Origin: Nitrosotalea sp.
GTDB taxonomy: Archaea > Thermoproteota > Nitrososphaeria > Nitrososphaerales > Nitrosopumilaceae
Reading direction: 5' to 3'
NCBI GenBank assembly: GCA_023252335.1
Contig: JAJPEA010000058.1
Location: forward strand, 1 to 10,636
DNA: 10,636 bases
Shown here: positions 1 through 5,801 of the stretch, in pieces
How the letters are laid out: each line of letters opens with the position of its first letter
How positions within the stretch are numbered: position 1 is the stretch's first letter
Notes under the pieces: generated by a model
Seen by the model: the letters and a program-made list of their open reading frames with translations, nothing else
Told to the model about the DNA's origin: nothing
Database searches by the model: none
Translations under genes and position numbers: made by a program

Positions 1-311
1 AGCCTCTGGGTGAGTGCTGCATAGCTTGGGTCTGCAGAGGATCCGGGCCCGCCGAAATTGTTGATGACAGCTACTATTGGCACTGCGGGATGGTCCATCT
101 TTGCCTGTATCACAGGATCCCAATCGCTGCCGGTGGTATCATACAGGGGCACAACTATGGTAGTAGGCTGGCTTGCTGATGCCTGAGGGATACTGGAAAG
201 TGAAATCGACAATATTGACACAAGGCATGCAAAGGCAAGCATGGCAAGATGCTTGGCGCCAATATTGTTTTCTAGTGTTAATACAATACAAGACGTTACA
301 ATTGATTGCAT
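1..311 (-). CDS. Secreted spherulin-4-like protein, 3' end outside window
   Basis: Seen: an open minus-strand frame runs from ATG at 311 to the window edge (103 codons). Residues about 22-46 form a hydrophobic signal peptide ending in PQASA, followed by a mature start SQPTTIVVPLYDTTGSDW and then AVINNFGGPG with DPSYAAL after it. Known: the PLY..W..V start, the V-I-N-x-x-x-GPG motif and the following D-P-x-Y are the signature of the spherulation-specific family 4 (Spherulin4) domain, a secreted barrel-like family related to glycosidases. Its activity in archaea is not established. Start: ATG 311 has a box A at 331-338 at leaderless distance. ATG 242 (MLAFACLV) would also give a signal peptide and is a real alternative. 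Oddity: bases 1-180 are about 55% GC by my count, far above the neighbouring genes. Family call fairly sure, function unknown. Confidence 0.72.
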   Translation of the reverse strand, partial: MQSIVTSCIVLTLENNIGAKHLAMLAFACLVSILSISLSSIPQASASQPTTIVVPLYDTTGSDWDPVIQAKMDHPAVPIVAVINNFGGPGSSADPSYAALTQR

Positions 312-330
312 ATCTTGATATGCTAAGAAT

Positions 331-338
331 ATTCTATA
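331..338 (-). promoter_or_regulatory. Candidate box A for the spherulin-like gene
   Basis: Read on the minus strand this is TATAGAAT, lying 20-27 nt before ATG 311. This is close to the spacing expected for a leaderless archaeal transcript and supports ATG 311 over ATG 242. It sits only 10 bp from the first copy of the 26-bp tandem repeat, which would therefore lie immediately upstream of the promoter. Confidence 0.4.
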
Positions 339-347
339 CTATCAATA

Positions 348-418
348 CAGGTATAGTCTACAGATGCAGCCTGCAGGTACAGTCTACAGATGCAACCTAC
401 AGGTATGGCCTACAGGTG
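348..418. repeat. 26-bp tandem repeat, about 2.7 copies
   Basis: Copies begin at 348, 374 and 400, each opening with CAGGTAYRGYCTACAG. Copies 1 and 2 are full length (26 bp) and differ at only a few positions; copy 3 stops after about 19 bp. No spacer of constant length separates them, so this is not a CRISPR array. The block lies upstream of the minus-strand spherulin-like promoter and about 200 bp before the KTSC start. It could be an array of protein-binding sites or simply a replication-slippage minisatellite; nothing in the sequence decides between these. Confidence 0.8.
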
Positions 419-613
419 AAAAGCGTTGGCGTCGTTTTTCCATGTCGTGAAGTTGTCAACATCTACTACATTTGGGACAAGGACTCGATGTTACAAAATA
501 AAATATTTCCTAAATACAAATATCATTTTATCTGTGAAAATGGTTGCAACCATGAATTCTCACTGGGGACAGAAATAGATAGATCTGAGTTACTATTTTA
601 CACTGTTATACAA

Positions 614-829
614 ATGGAAAAAACACGAGTAAAATCTAGCAGTATACGAATTATTGGATACGATGAAGCAGAGCAAATACTGGAGATAGACTTTGTTCAC
701 GGCGGGACTTATCGATATTTTGGCGTGCCAAAACCGATCTATGACAAGTTGATGAAATCTGAATCAGCTTATGGTTCATACCATGCCCGGTTCATCAAGA
801 ACAGGTATAGGCATGAAAAGATTTCATGA
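614..829 (+). CDS. KTSC-domain protein, 71 aa
   Basis: Seen: the 71-residue product is almost entirely one domain, with VKSSSIRIIGYD near the start, then LEIDFVHGGTYRYFGVP, and a final GSYHARFIKNRYRH. Known: the order x-S-S-x-I-x-x-x-GYD, L-x-I-x-F-x-x-G-x-x-Y-x-Y-x-x-V-P and GSY...I...Y matches the KTSC family, small domains found alone or fused to lysyl-tRNA synthetase and other proteins, proposed to bind nucleic acid. The name-giving KTSC tetrapeptide is KSSS here. Start: ATG 614 gives the canonical domain boundary. An in-frame ATG at 488 would add 42 residues containing CENGCNH, a possible metal-binding fragment, and cannot be excluded. A 17-nt stretch encoding IKNRY recurs at 8533-8549 in a probable relic gene. 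Domain confident, cellular role unknown. Confidence 0.75.
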   Translation: MEKTRVKSSSIRIIGYDEAEQILEIDFVHGGTYRYFGVPKPIYDKLMKSESAYGSYHARFIKNRYRHEKIS

Positions 830-926
830 TTGATTTGATAGATGATGCAATTTTCATCTGAAATTTCCATTTTAGGGGTAAAGCAATAGATCACCTGTTG
901 CTGGATTAGAAAATTATGAAAATAAT

Positions 927-952
927 AATTTGAATATAATATTTTTCAAATT
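927..952. repeat. Inverted repeat in the gap before the receiver gene
   Basis: AATTTGAA at 927-934 pairs with TTCAAATT at 945-952 across a 10-nt loop. It is the only clear structure in the 243-nt gap between the KTSC stop (829) and the receiver start (1073), which is otherwise AT-rich and without a convincing ORF. It may be a transcription-end hairpin or a protein-binding dyad. In DNA this AT-rich, eight-base arms can arise by chance. Confidence 0.35.
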
Positions 953-1037
953 TCATTAATTAGCGATAATTTACATAAAGATTGCCATGTTTATGATGCA
1001 AATTTACGCTTGAATTCCTGCAAACCACCAATAATCT

Positions 1038-1050
1038 TATATTGTATAAA
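1038..1050 (+). promoter_or_regulatory. Box A promoter of the receiver/protease operon
   Basis: The run TTATATTGTATAA contains TATAAA at 1045-1050, 28 nt before ATG 1073. The spacing fits a leaderless transcript starting at or next to that ATG. This supports the 117-residue form of the receiver over an upstream TTG start at 1010. Confidence 0.6.
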
Positions 1051-1072
1051 GTATCAAAAATGCGAGATTACA

Positions 1073-1426
1073 ATGAAAGTTTTACTAATCGATGATAACG
1101 AATCCATTACCGAGATGATGGCAAAGTATCTGACAGGAAAAGGACATGAATGCACTGTCTCAAATGACGGCAGAAATGGATTGACCCTCATTGAACAAGA
1201 AAAATTCAATGTCATCTTGTTGGATCTGGCAATGCCCGAATTTACAGGAGTGGATGTAATAGAGCACTTGTACAAAAATGGGGCAATAAGCAAACACAAG
1301 ATAATCTTGTTTACTGCCTCGTCTATTACTGATGAAGAAATTCAAAAACTCATAAAAAAAGGGGCACACTCGTGTCTTAAAAAACCCATAAAGTTAGATG
1401 TCCTATTAAAAACAATAGGAGCCTGA
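1073..1426 (+). CDS. Stand-alone CheY-like response regulator receiver
   Basis: Role: accepts a phosphoryl group from a histidine kinase in the cytoplasm. Seen: 117 residues, one receiver domain and nothing else. The acidic pair is D7-D8 (LLIDDNE), the phospho-acceptor D51 (VILLDLAMPEFTG), the switch Thr is T81 (LFTAS) and the conserved Lys is K104 (CLKKP). All catalytic positions are present, so it should be competent for phosphorylation. There is no DNA-binding or enzymatic output domain, so it must act by protein contact or as a phosphorelay intermediate. Context: its TGA is followed with no gap by the GTG of the matrixin-like protease, so the two are translationally linked, and two histidine kinases follow. 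Inference: the adjacent kinases are its donors, and the protease's cytoplasmic coil or a downstream kinase is its target. Family call is very secure. Confidence 0.93.
   Translation: MKVLLIDDNESITEMMAKYLTGKGHECTVSNDGRNGLTLIEQEKFNVILLDLAMPEFTGVDVIEHLYKNGAISKHKIILFTASSITDEEIQKLIKKGAHSCLKKPIKLDVLLKTIGA
1417..1421 (+). promoter_or_regulatory. Shine-Dalgarno site deciding the GTG start of the protease
   Basis: AGGAG lies in the last codons of the receiver gene, 5 nt before GTG 1427. It supports GTG as a real start and an operon-internal gene, in contrast to the leaderless genes elsewhere in the window. Confidence 0.55.
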
Positions 1427-2452
1427 GTGAAAATTAGCTCAGACAAAAATGAGAAGCTTGATGTTACAACGCCGTTTAAAAGTGACAGGATAAAAGAATT
1501 AGAACAAGAAAAAATAATTCTAAAAGAAGTTAATGATTCCATATCGTCTACAATAAGTGAACTTGGAAAATCAAAACAAGATCTAGAAAAAAAACTAGTT
1601 GATGAATCACAAAAATCAAAAGAACTAGAGCAAGAAAAAATTATTCTCAAAGAAATGGTACATGATGGCCAACAGAGTGAGATTAAAATTCATAAAAAAT
1701 ACTATGTATCAATTTCAATTATTGCAGTTATGGTTTCACTGGGATTTGTGGGTTACACTTACTATGAGAATGAAATCATCACCAAAGCAGTAGCCCGTGA
1801 CATGTCAAATTATAATTCAAACTATGTACTCCAAAACCTACAAGGCGAAACTGTAGATACTTGGGTATCATGGAATGTTGAAAATGGCAGAGTACTTCAT
1901 GTCCATGTTGTTAATGAAGCCCAAGTTTCACAAGACATGATTAATGCCATGGAAGATGCAATCATGTCTACACAAGCTGTAAAAATAGATGACTCAAAGA
2001 CAGGCACAGGTCCACAGGGAACTTCATCAATATACTATGTGGGTTGGGAAGGGGCTGCTCAACAAGCTTCCTCAAAATCTACTACACTGTACATACCGCA
2101 AAAATTTGACGTAAACGGTACACCTGGTGGTGTTGGAGACATTGAGATAATACTAACAAGTGATGTAAACCCTGATGGGTATTCCGGATACACCAAATCC
2201 ATTATAGATGGCAATCAAATTCTAAAGTCCAAAATAACTATCTTCAAGGCAAACAAGCTTGATGCAGGTCAGCTTGAGGCAATAATGAGACATGAGTTTG
2301 GTCATGCCTTGGGACTTGGTCACTCGACTAGTCCAGAAGATCTAATGCATCCTGTGCTCCCACAATATCCGTATATTTCTGCCTGTGATGTAGATACGTT
2401 AAACGGATTGTATGACGGTGACAAAAACAGCAAGGTGGTATGTACAAAATGA
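1427..2452 (+). CDS. Membrane-anchored matrixin-like zinc metalloprotease with cytoplasmic coiled coil
   Basis: Role inferred: cleaves proteins outside the cell membrane. Seen, in order: residues 1-90 are charged and coiled-coil-like, with KELEQEKIILKE at 23-34 repeated exactly at 65-76. One transmembrane helix spans about 92-113 after a K-rich stretch (N-in topology predicted). An outer domain begins near 120, and the catalytic site is HEFGHALGLGH at 289-299 with Met-turn DLMHP, M307. Known: HExxHxxGxxH plus a downstream Met is the metzincin signature; the closing ISACDVDTLNGLYDG resembles the end of matrixin (M10) domains. H289, H293 and H299 would bind zinc and E290 would be the base. C320 and C339 could form a disulfide. 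No cysteine-switch prodomain is visible. Context: starts right after the receiver stop and is followed by two kinases. Its N-terminal repeat resembles the start of the PAS kinase. Substrate unknown. Confidence 0.85.
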   Translation: MKISSDKNEKLDVTTPFKSDRIKELEQEKIILKEVNDSISSTISELGKSKQDLEKKLVDESQKSKELEQEKIILKEMVHDGQQSEIKIHKKYYVSISIIAVMVSLGFVGYTYYENEIITKAVARDMSNYNSNYVLQNLQGETVDTWVSWNVENGRVLHVHVVNEAQVSQDMINAMEDAIMSTQAVKIDDSKTGTGPQGTSSIYYVGWEGAAQQASSKSTTLYIPQKFDVNGTPGGVGDIEIILTSDVNPDGYSGYTKSIIDGNQILKSKITIFKANKLDAGQLEAIMRHEFGHALGLGHSTSPEDLMHPVLPQYPYISACDVDTLNGLYDGDKNSKVVCTK

Positions 2453-2477
2453 GATGCTTTATCCATGCGCATTTTAA

Positions 2478-2484
2478 GAGTGAT
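2478..2484 (+). promoter_or_regulatory. Candidate Shine-Dalgarno site of the CHASE3 kinase
   Basis: GAGTGAT ends 5 nt before ATG 2490 and partly matches the complement of the archaeal 16S rRNA 3' end (GGAGGTGAT). With no good box A in the 37-nt gap after the protease stop, this suggests the kinase is read from the same mRNA as the protease. Confidence 0.4.
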
Positions 2485-2489
2485 ACATA

Positions 2490-3908
2490 ATGTTCAAAGT
2501 AAATTCATACACTTCATGGATAATTATTGGAACTCTATTACCAATTATTGCATTTTCCATAGTGGCAGGCATATCTTTTATCAGCCTAAATAATATGATC
2601 CGAGATGAAAACTGGGTAACGCATACTTATATGGTAATTGACAAGGCAGATTATTTTATGAAAACAATGGTGGATGCTGAAACGGGTCAACGTGGTTATC
2701 TAATTACAGGACAAGAAAATTTTCTGGCACCATACAATTCTGCAATACCGCTAATTGATAATCAAATAGCAGAGCTGAGACAACTCACTAGTGATAATCA
2801 TGTAGAACAAGCAAGCATGGATAAACTGGAGCCACTGGTAAAAAAGAGACTGGCATTACTTGATATAAACGTCAATCTTCGCAGAAATAACAATACGTCA
2901 GGTCTTGTTCAAAATTTTGATGCAGGCACAGGAAAACAAACCATGGAGGAAATTCGTCAAATAGTTGACAGTATGAAAAATGAAGAACAGCAATTGTTGA
3001 CTAAACGAATTCTAGATACACAATCATCTGTTCAGACTGCAGGATATGTAATAATTTTTGGAACACTCATTGCAGTAATTTTGACTATTATCACAACTCT
3101 TGTAATAAACAAGAAACTGGCAGAACGACAAAAACTTGAACGCTCTAATATTGAATTACAGGTGCAATCCCAAGAATTGCGGGATGCAGACATTGCCAAA
3201 GAAGAATTTACTACAATGATCTCTCATGAATTAAAAACACCTCTGGTTACAATTAGTGGATATGCCGAGATGCTCAAAGAACATGACAGTATTTTGGGAC
3301 CACTAAATGGTGAGCAAATAAAGGCAGTTGAGAAGATCAGTATAGAGACTGCCAAGCTGGAACGATTAATTGGTGATATAATGGATGCCCAGAAAATCGA
3401 CCTGGAGAGAATGAAGTTTAACAAAAAAGAGTTTGAAGTCAAAGAATTCCTCGATGAGCAAATTGAGATTCATTCAAAATTAATGAATGAGAAAAAAATA
3501 CGTTTTATCAATACTACCAAGGACACTGCAGTCATATCAAGTGACCAACATAGATTAAGCCAGGTATTTGCCAATTTAATAAAAAACTCTGTTGACTTTG
3601 TACCACAAAATAATGGCAGTATAGAAATTAACGCACAAAGAAAAAACGGTCATGTTGTTTTTTATGTAAAAGACAATGGTAGCGGGATACCAAAGGAAAA
3701 ACAAGATAGTCTTTTCAAAAAATTCTACCAGGTGGATACATCTCTTAAACGAAGTCATGGTGGAACTGGATTGGGACTGGTAATATGCAAGGGCATAGTG
3801 GAGGCACTCGGAGGAAAAGTTTGGCTTGAAAGTGAAGTAGGAAAAGGTACTACAATATTTTTTACAATGCCAAGAAATGGTGTTAATGGAAATCATGCTG
3901 AGAAGTGA
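2490..3908 (+). CDS. Transmembrane CHASE3 sensor histidine kinase
   Basis: Role: senses an extracytoplasmic cue and autophosphorylates on His to feed a receiver. Seen: 472 residues. TM1 is about 10-34; an outer helical region 36-180 carries DAETGQRGYLITG at 62-74, the hallmark of CHASE3; TM2 is about 184-206. The HisKA motif ISHELKTP has the phospho-acceptor at H246. The ATPase domain has the N box around N366 (NLIKNSVDF), the G1 box DNGSG at 395-399 and the G2 box GGTGLGL at 424-430. All kinase motifs are intact. No HAMP or PAS domain sits between TM2 and HisKA, only a short coiled segment (about 208-238). Context: starts 37 nt after the protease stop. Its CHASE3 domain would face the same side as the protease catalytic domain, so a shared extracellular signal or direct contact is plausible (inference). 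Ligand unknown. Confidence 0.9.
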   Translation: MFKVNSYTSWIIIGTLLPIIAFSIVAGISFISLNNMIRDENWVTHTYMVIDKADYFMKTMVDAETGQRGYLITGQENFLAPYNSAIPLIDNQIAELRQLTSDNHVEQASMDKLEPLVKKRLALLDINVNLRRNNNTSGLVQNFDAGTGKQTMEEIRQIVDSMKNEEQQLLTKRILDTQSSVQTAGYVIIFGTLIAVILTIITTLVINKKLAERQKLERSNIELQVQSQELRDADIAKEEFTTMISHELKTPLVTISGYAEMLKEHDSILGPLNGEQIKAVEKISIETAKLERLIGDIMDAQKIDLERMKFNKKEFEVKEFLDEQIEIHSKLMNEKKIRFINTTKDTAVISSDQHRLSQVFANLIKNSVDFVPQNNGSIEINAQRKNGHVVFYVKDNGSGIPKEKQDSLFKKFYQVDTSLKRSHGGTGLGLVICKGIVEALGGKVWLESEVGKGTTIFFTMPRNGVNGNHAEK

Positions 3909-3950
3909 TTATGAGATCAAGAATCAAAATAAAACATTCCAGTTATCGTT

Positions 3951-5249
3951 ATGAAGGAACAAAATAAAAAAATATTTCCAGTTGATGATTTGCACAAGCT
4001 TAGGGAGCTAGAACAAGTAAATATTATTCTAAATGAACTCTGTGAAACACTTGACGATACAAATGAAGATCTAGAAAAATCAAGAAAAAAATTAAAAGAA
4101 AACGTCCATCAATTAATGATACTTGCTAACAGTAATCAAAGAAAGTATGTTGATTTGTATGAAAAATCGCCAGATCTTTATCGAACTATAGATGCACATG
4201 GAATCATACTTGATTGCAATAATGCATATGCTACTCGATTGGGATATTCAAAAGACGAAATCATAGGAAAAAGTATTTTTGATCATTCACCTAAAGCACA
4301 TCTGGCAGATATCACAAGTTCGTATGATGCTTGGAAACAAACTGGACAGGTGAGAAATAAAGAGATCTGGCTGCAATGCAGCGACGGAACTGTTTTTCCA
4401 GGTTTACTTAGCGCAAATAATCTCTATAATGAACATGACAAATTGATTGGCAGCAATACTGTAATCCGAGATATTACAACAATTTATGAATATAGGAAGC
4501 AACTCGAGGAAAGCCAGGCCCGTATACAATATCAGCTAAGTGAGTTACAAAAATTGGATGATGCAAAAAATAATTTTCTTGCCATGATAACACATGAGCT
4601 AAAAACTCCGCTTGTACCAATAAAATCATACATTGAAATGATATTGACAGAAAAATTTGGGCCACTCAATGATGTTCAAAAGGATAAACTTGGCATTGTT
4701 TATTCCAGTACTGGATATATCTTAAAACTCGTGAGTGACATCTTGGATGCTCAAAAAATTGAGCTTGGACAGTTGAAATTAACAAAAAATGTCCATAATC
4801 TTACTGAAATTGTAGGCAAGACGGTGGAAAAAATAAAAGAGGAGATAACCAAAAATGACATGTCAGTTACAACAAACCTTCAAGATGGTATATTCTGCTT
4901 GTGCGATCCTATTAGAATAGAGCAAGTGCTTGTCAATTTACTTGTAAATGCTGTAAAATTTAGTACTATAGGAAGCGGTAAAATTATAGTTACACTGTAT
5001 TCAGAAAATGATAATGCTAGAATAATTGTCAAGGATAACGGTATAGGTATAGTAAAAGACAAACTTGAAAAGATTTTCGTAAAATTTTACCAAATAGATG
5101 CCACATCAACTAGGGAATATGGTGGAACAGGGCTTGGACTGGCTGTGTCACAAGGACTAGTTCAAAGTCATGGCGGAAAAATCTGGGCTGAATCTGAAGG
5201 AACAAATCGTGGGACTGAAATTCATGTTCTAATACCGATAGCAAAATAA
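3951..5249 (+). CDS. Soluble PAS-domain sensor histidine kinase
   Basis: Role: cytoplasmic kinase donating phosphate to a receiver, probably the one at 1073. Seen: 432 residues with no transmembrane segment. The N-terminal coiled coil (about 10-60) contains RELEQVNIILNE. A PAS domain spans about 67-178 (YEKSPDLYRTID ... IIGKSIFDHSP ... IRDITTI). A linker coil leads to HisKA with ITHELKTP, H215. The ATPase domain has N333 in NLLVNAVKF, DNGIGI at 362-367 and GGTGLGL at 391-397. All motifs are intact. Context: 42 nt after the CHASE3 kinase stop, same strand. The N-terminal coil closely resembles both copies of the repeat in the protease's cytoplasmic segment, at protein and DNA level. No Shine-Dalgarno is visible and an AT-rich stretch near 3926-3935 could be its own box A, so it may be transcribed alone or with the upstream genes. 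PAS ligand unknown. Confidence 0.9.
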   Translation: MKEQNKKIFPVDDLHKLRELEQVNIILNELCETLDDTNEDLEKSRKKLKENVHQLMILANSNQRKYVDLYEKSPDLYRTIDAHGIILDCNNAYATRLGYSKDEIIGKSIFDHSPKAHLADITSSYDAWKQTGQVRNKEIWLQCSDGTVFPGLLSANNLYNEHDKLIGSNTVIRDITTIYEYRKQLEESQARIQYQLSELQKLDDAKNNFLAMITHELKTPLVPIKSYIEMILTEKFGPLNDVQKDKLGIVYSSTGYILKLVSDILDAQKIELGQLKLTKNVHNLTEIVGKTVEKIKEEITKNDMSVTTNLQDGIFCLCDPIRIEQVLVNLLVNAVKFSTIGSGKIIVTLYSENDNARIIVKDNGIGIVKDKLEKIFVKFYQIDATSTREYGGTGLGLAVSQGLVQSHGGKIWAESEGTNRGTEIHVLIPIAK

Positions 5250-5273
5250 GAAACAATGTCATGTCGATCTAAA

Positions 5274-5282
5274 TTTTTTATT
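5274..5282 (+). terminator. Possible oligo-T transcription end after the PAS kinase
   Basis: A run of six T followed by ATT lies 25 nt after the kinase stop, with no hairpin before it. Archaeal RNA polymerase commonly stops at T-runs without a stem, so this could end the signalling transcript before the next small gene. T-runs are frequent in AT-rich DNA, so this is only suggestive. Confidence 0.3.
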
Positions 5283-5345
5283 CAGTTGCCAAATTGGAAT
5301 CAAACATGATCTAGATATTCCATACTTGATATATTGTACACTTGT

Positions 5346-5627
5346 ATGACAACGAGTGTGGATCGTAATGTCTGGAAATCTCTTTCTCAGGATTGTATCC
5401 TTGTGAGATCACATTATGAGTACTTTGAAAGGGAATTGAGAAAATTACATATTGAAAAGTTGTGGGAAATTATGGATGAGCTGTTATCTAATCACTATGT
5501 GCCTGACAAGACAAAAATGAGTTATGAGCAGACACTTGAATTATGTGTTGTCTTAAAAGAAATTGATGAGATGTTTCGAGATATGGGACAAATTTCTATC
5601 TTAAAAAGCGAATTGGACAAGACCTGA
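5346..5627 (+). CDS. Small predominantly helical protein of unknown function, 93 aa
   Basis: I do not recognise a family. Seen: 93 residues from ATG 5346, rich in Glu, Lys, Leu and Met, with long stretches predicted helical by eye (about 22-50 and 58-92) and a break at YVPDK. There is no signal peptide, transmembrane segment or metal motif; the two Cys (17 and 67) are far apart. An in-frame TTG at 5334 would add only four residues, and ATG is preferred. Context: 96 nt downstream of the PAS kinase on the same strand, so it may be an accessory of the signalling cluster, for example a small helical adaptor. That is inference from position only. The coding pattern looks like that of its neighbours, and it has no overlapping rival. 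Confidence 0.6.
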   Translation: MTTSVDRNVWKSLSQDCILVRSHYEYFERELRKLHIEKLWEIMDELLSNHYVPDKTKMSYEQTLELCVVLKEIDEMFRDMGQISILKSELDKT

Positions 5628-5710
5628 AACATTTCGCTGTTCATCTGATTAGCAAAATACTTTCAAAATATAGTGGGGTGGTCTATCATATGGATTACTT
5701 TGGCATGAGT

Positions 5711-5724
5711 ATGACATGTGTCAT
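5711..5724. promoter_or_regulatory. 14-bp palindrome upstream of the CBS-HPF gene
   Basis: ATGACA-TG-TGTCAT is a perfect 6-bp-arm dyad, 48 bp upstream of the box A of the gene at 5802. It could be an operator. A related but not identical dyad lies after the same gene at 7008-7021. Apart from this and the box A, I see nothing in the 174-nt gap. Confidence 0.35.
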
Positions 5725-5770
5725 TCATTGATGCTGTTGATTATCACAATCAAAAATCACCTTGTTTCTT

Positions 5771-5777
5771 TTTATAT
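5771..5777 (+). promoter_or_regulatory. Box A of the CBS-HPF gene
   Basis: TTTATAT begins 31 nt before ATG 5802 and no Shine-Dalgarno is present, which fits a leaderless transcript beginning at or near the ATG and supports that start. Confidence 0.6.
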
Positions 5778-5801
5778 CAATTATAATTAGCAAGAATAAC
5801 A

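Noticed and set aside
348..418. CRISPR array
   Set aside because: Units are directly tandem with no unique spacers and there are fewer than three full copies; no cas gene nearby.
173..613. Long plus-strand frame in front of the KTSC domain, starting MLMPEGYWK
   Set aside because: It overlaps the signal-peptide region of the minus-strand spherulin-like gene and crosses the 26-bp tandem repeat, whose translation gives a repetitive Cys/Tyr/Gln stretch. Only the part from 488 or 614 is plausible.
1010..1072. Upstream TTG start that would add 21 residues to the receiver
   Set aside because: The extension does not resemble a receiver start, it contains the box A, and ATG 1073 begins exactly at the canonical MKVLLIDD.
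1054..1650. Minus-strand frames opposite the receiver and protease start
   Set aside because: Ser/Phe/Ile-rich translations typical of the antisense of Lys/Glu-rich coding sequence; the plus-strand genes have intact diagnostic motifs.
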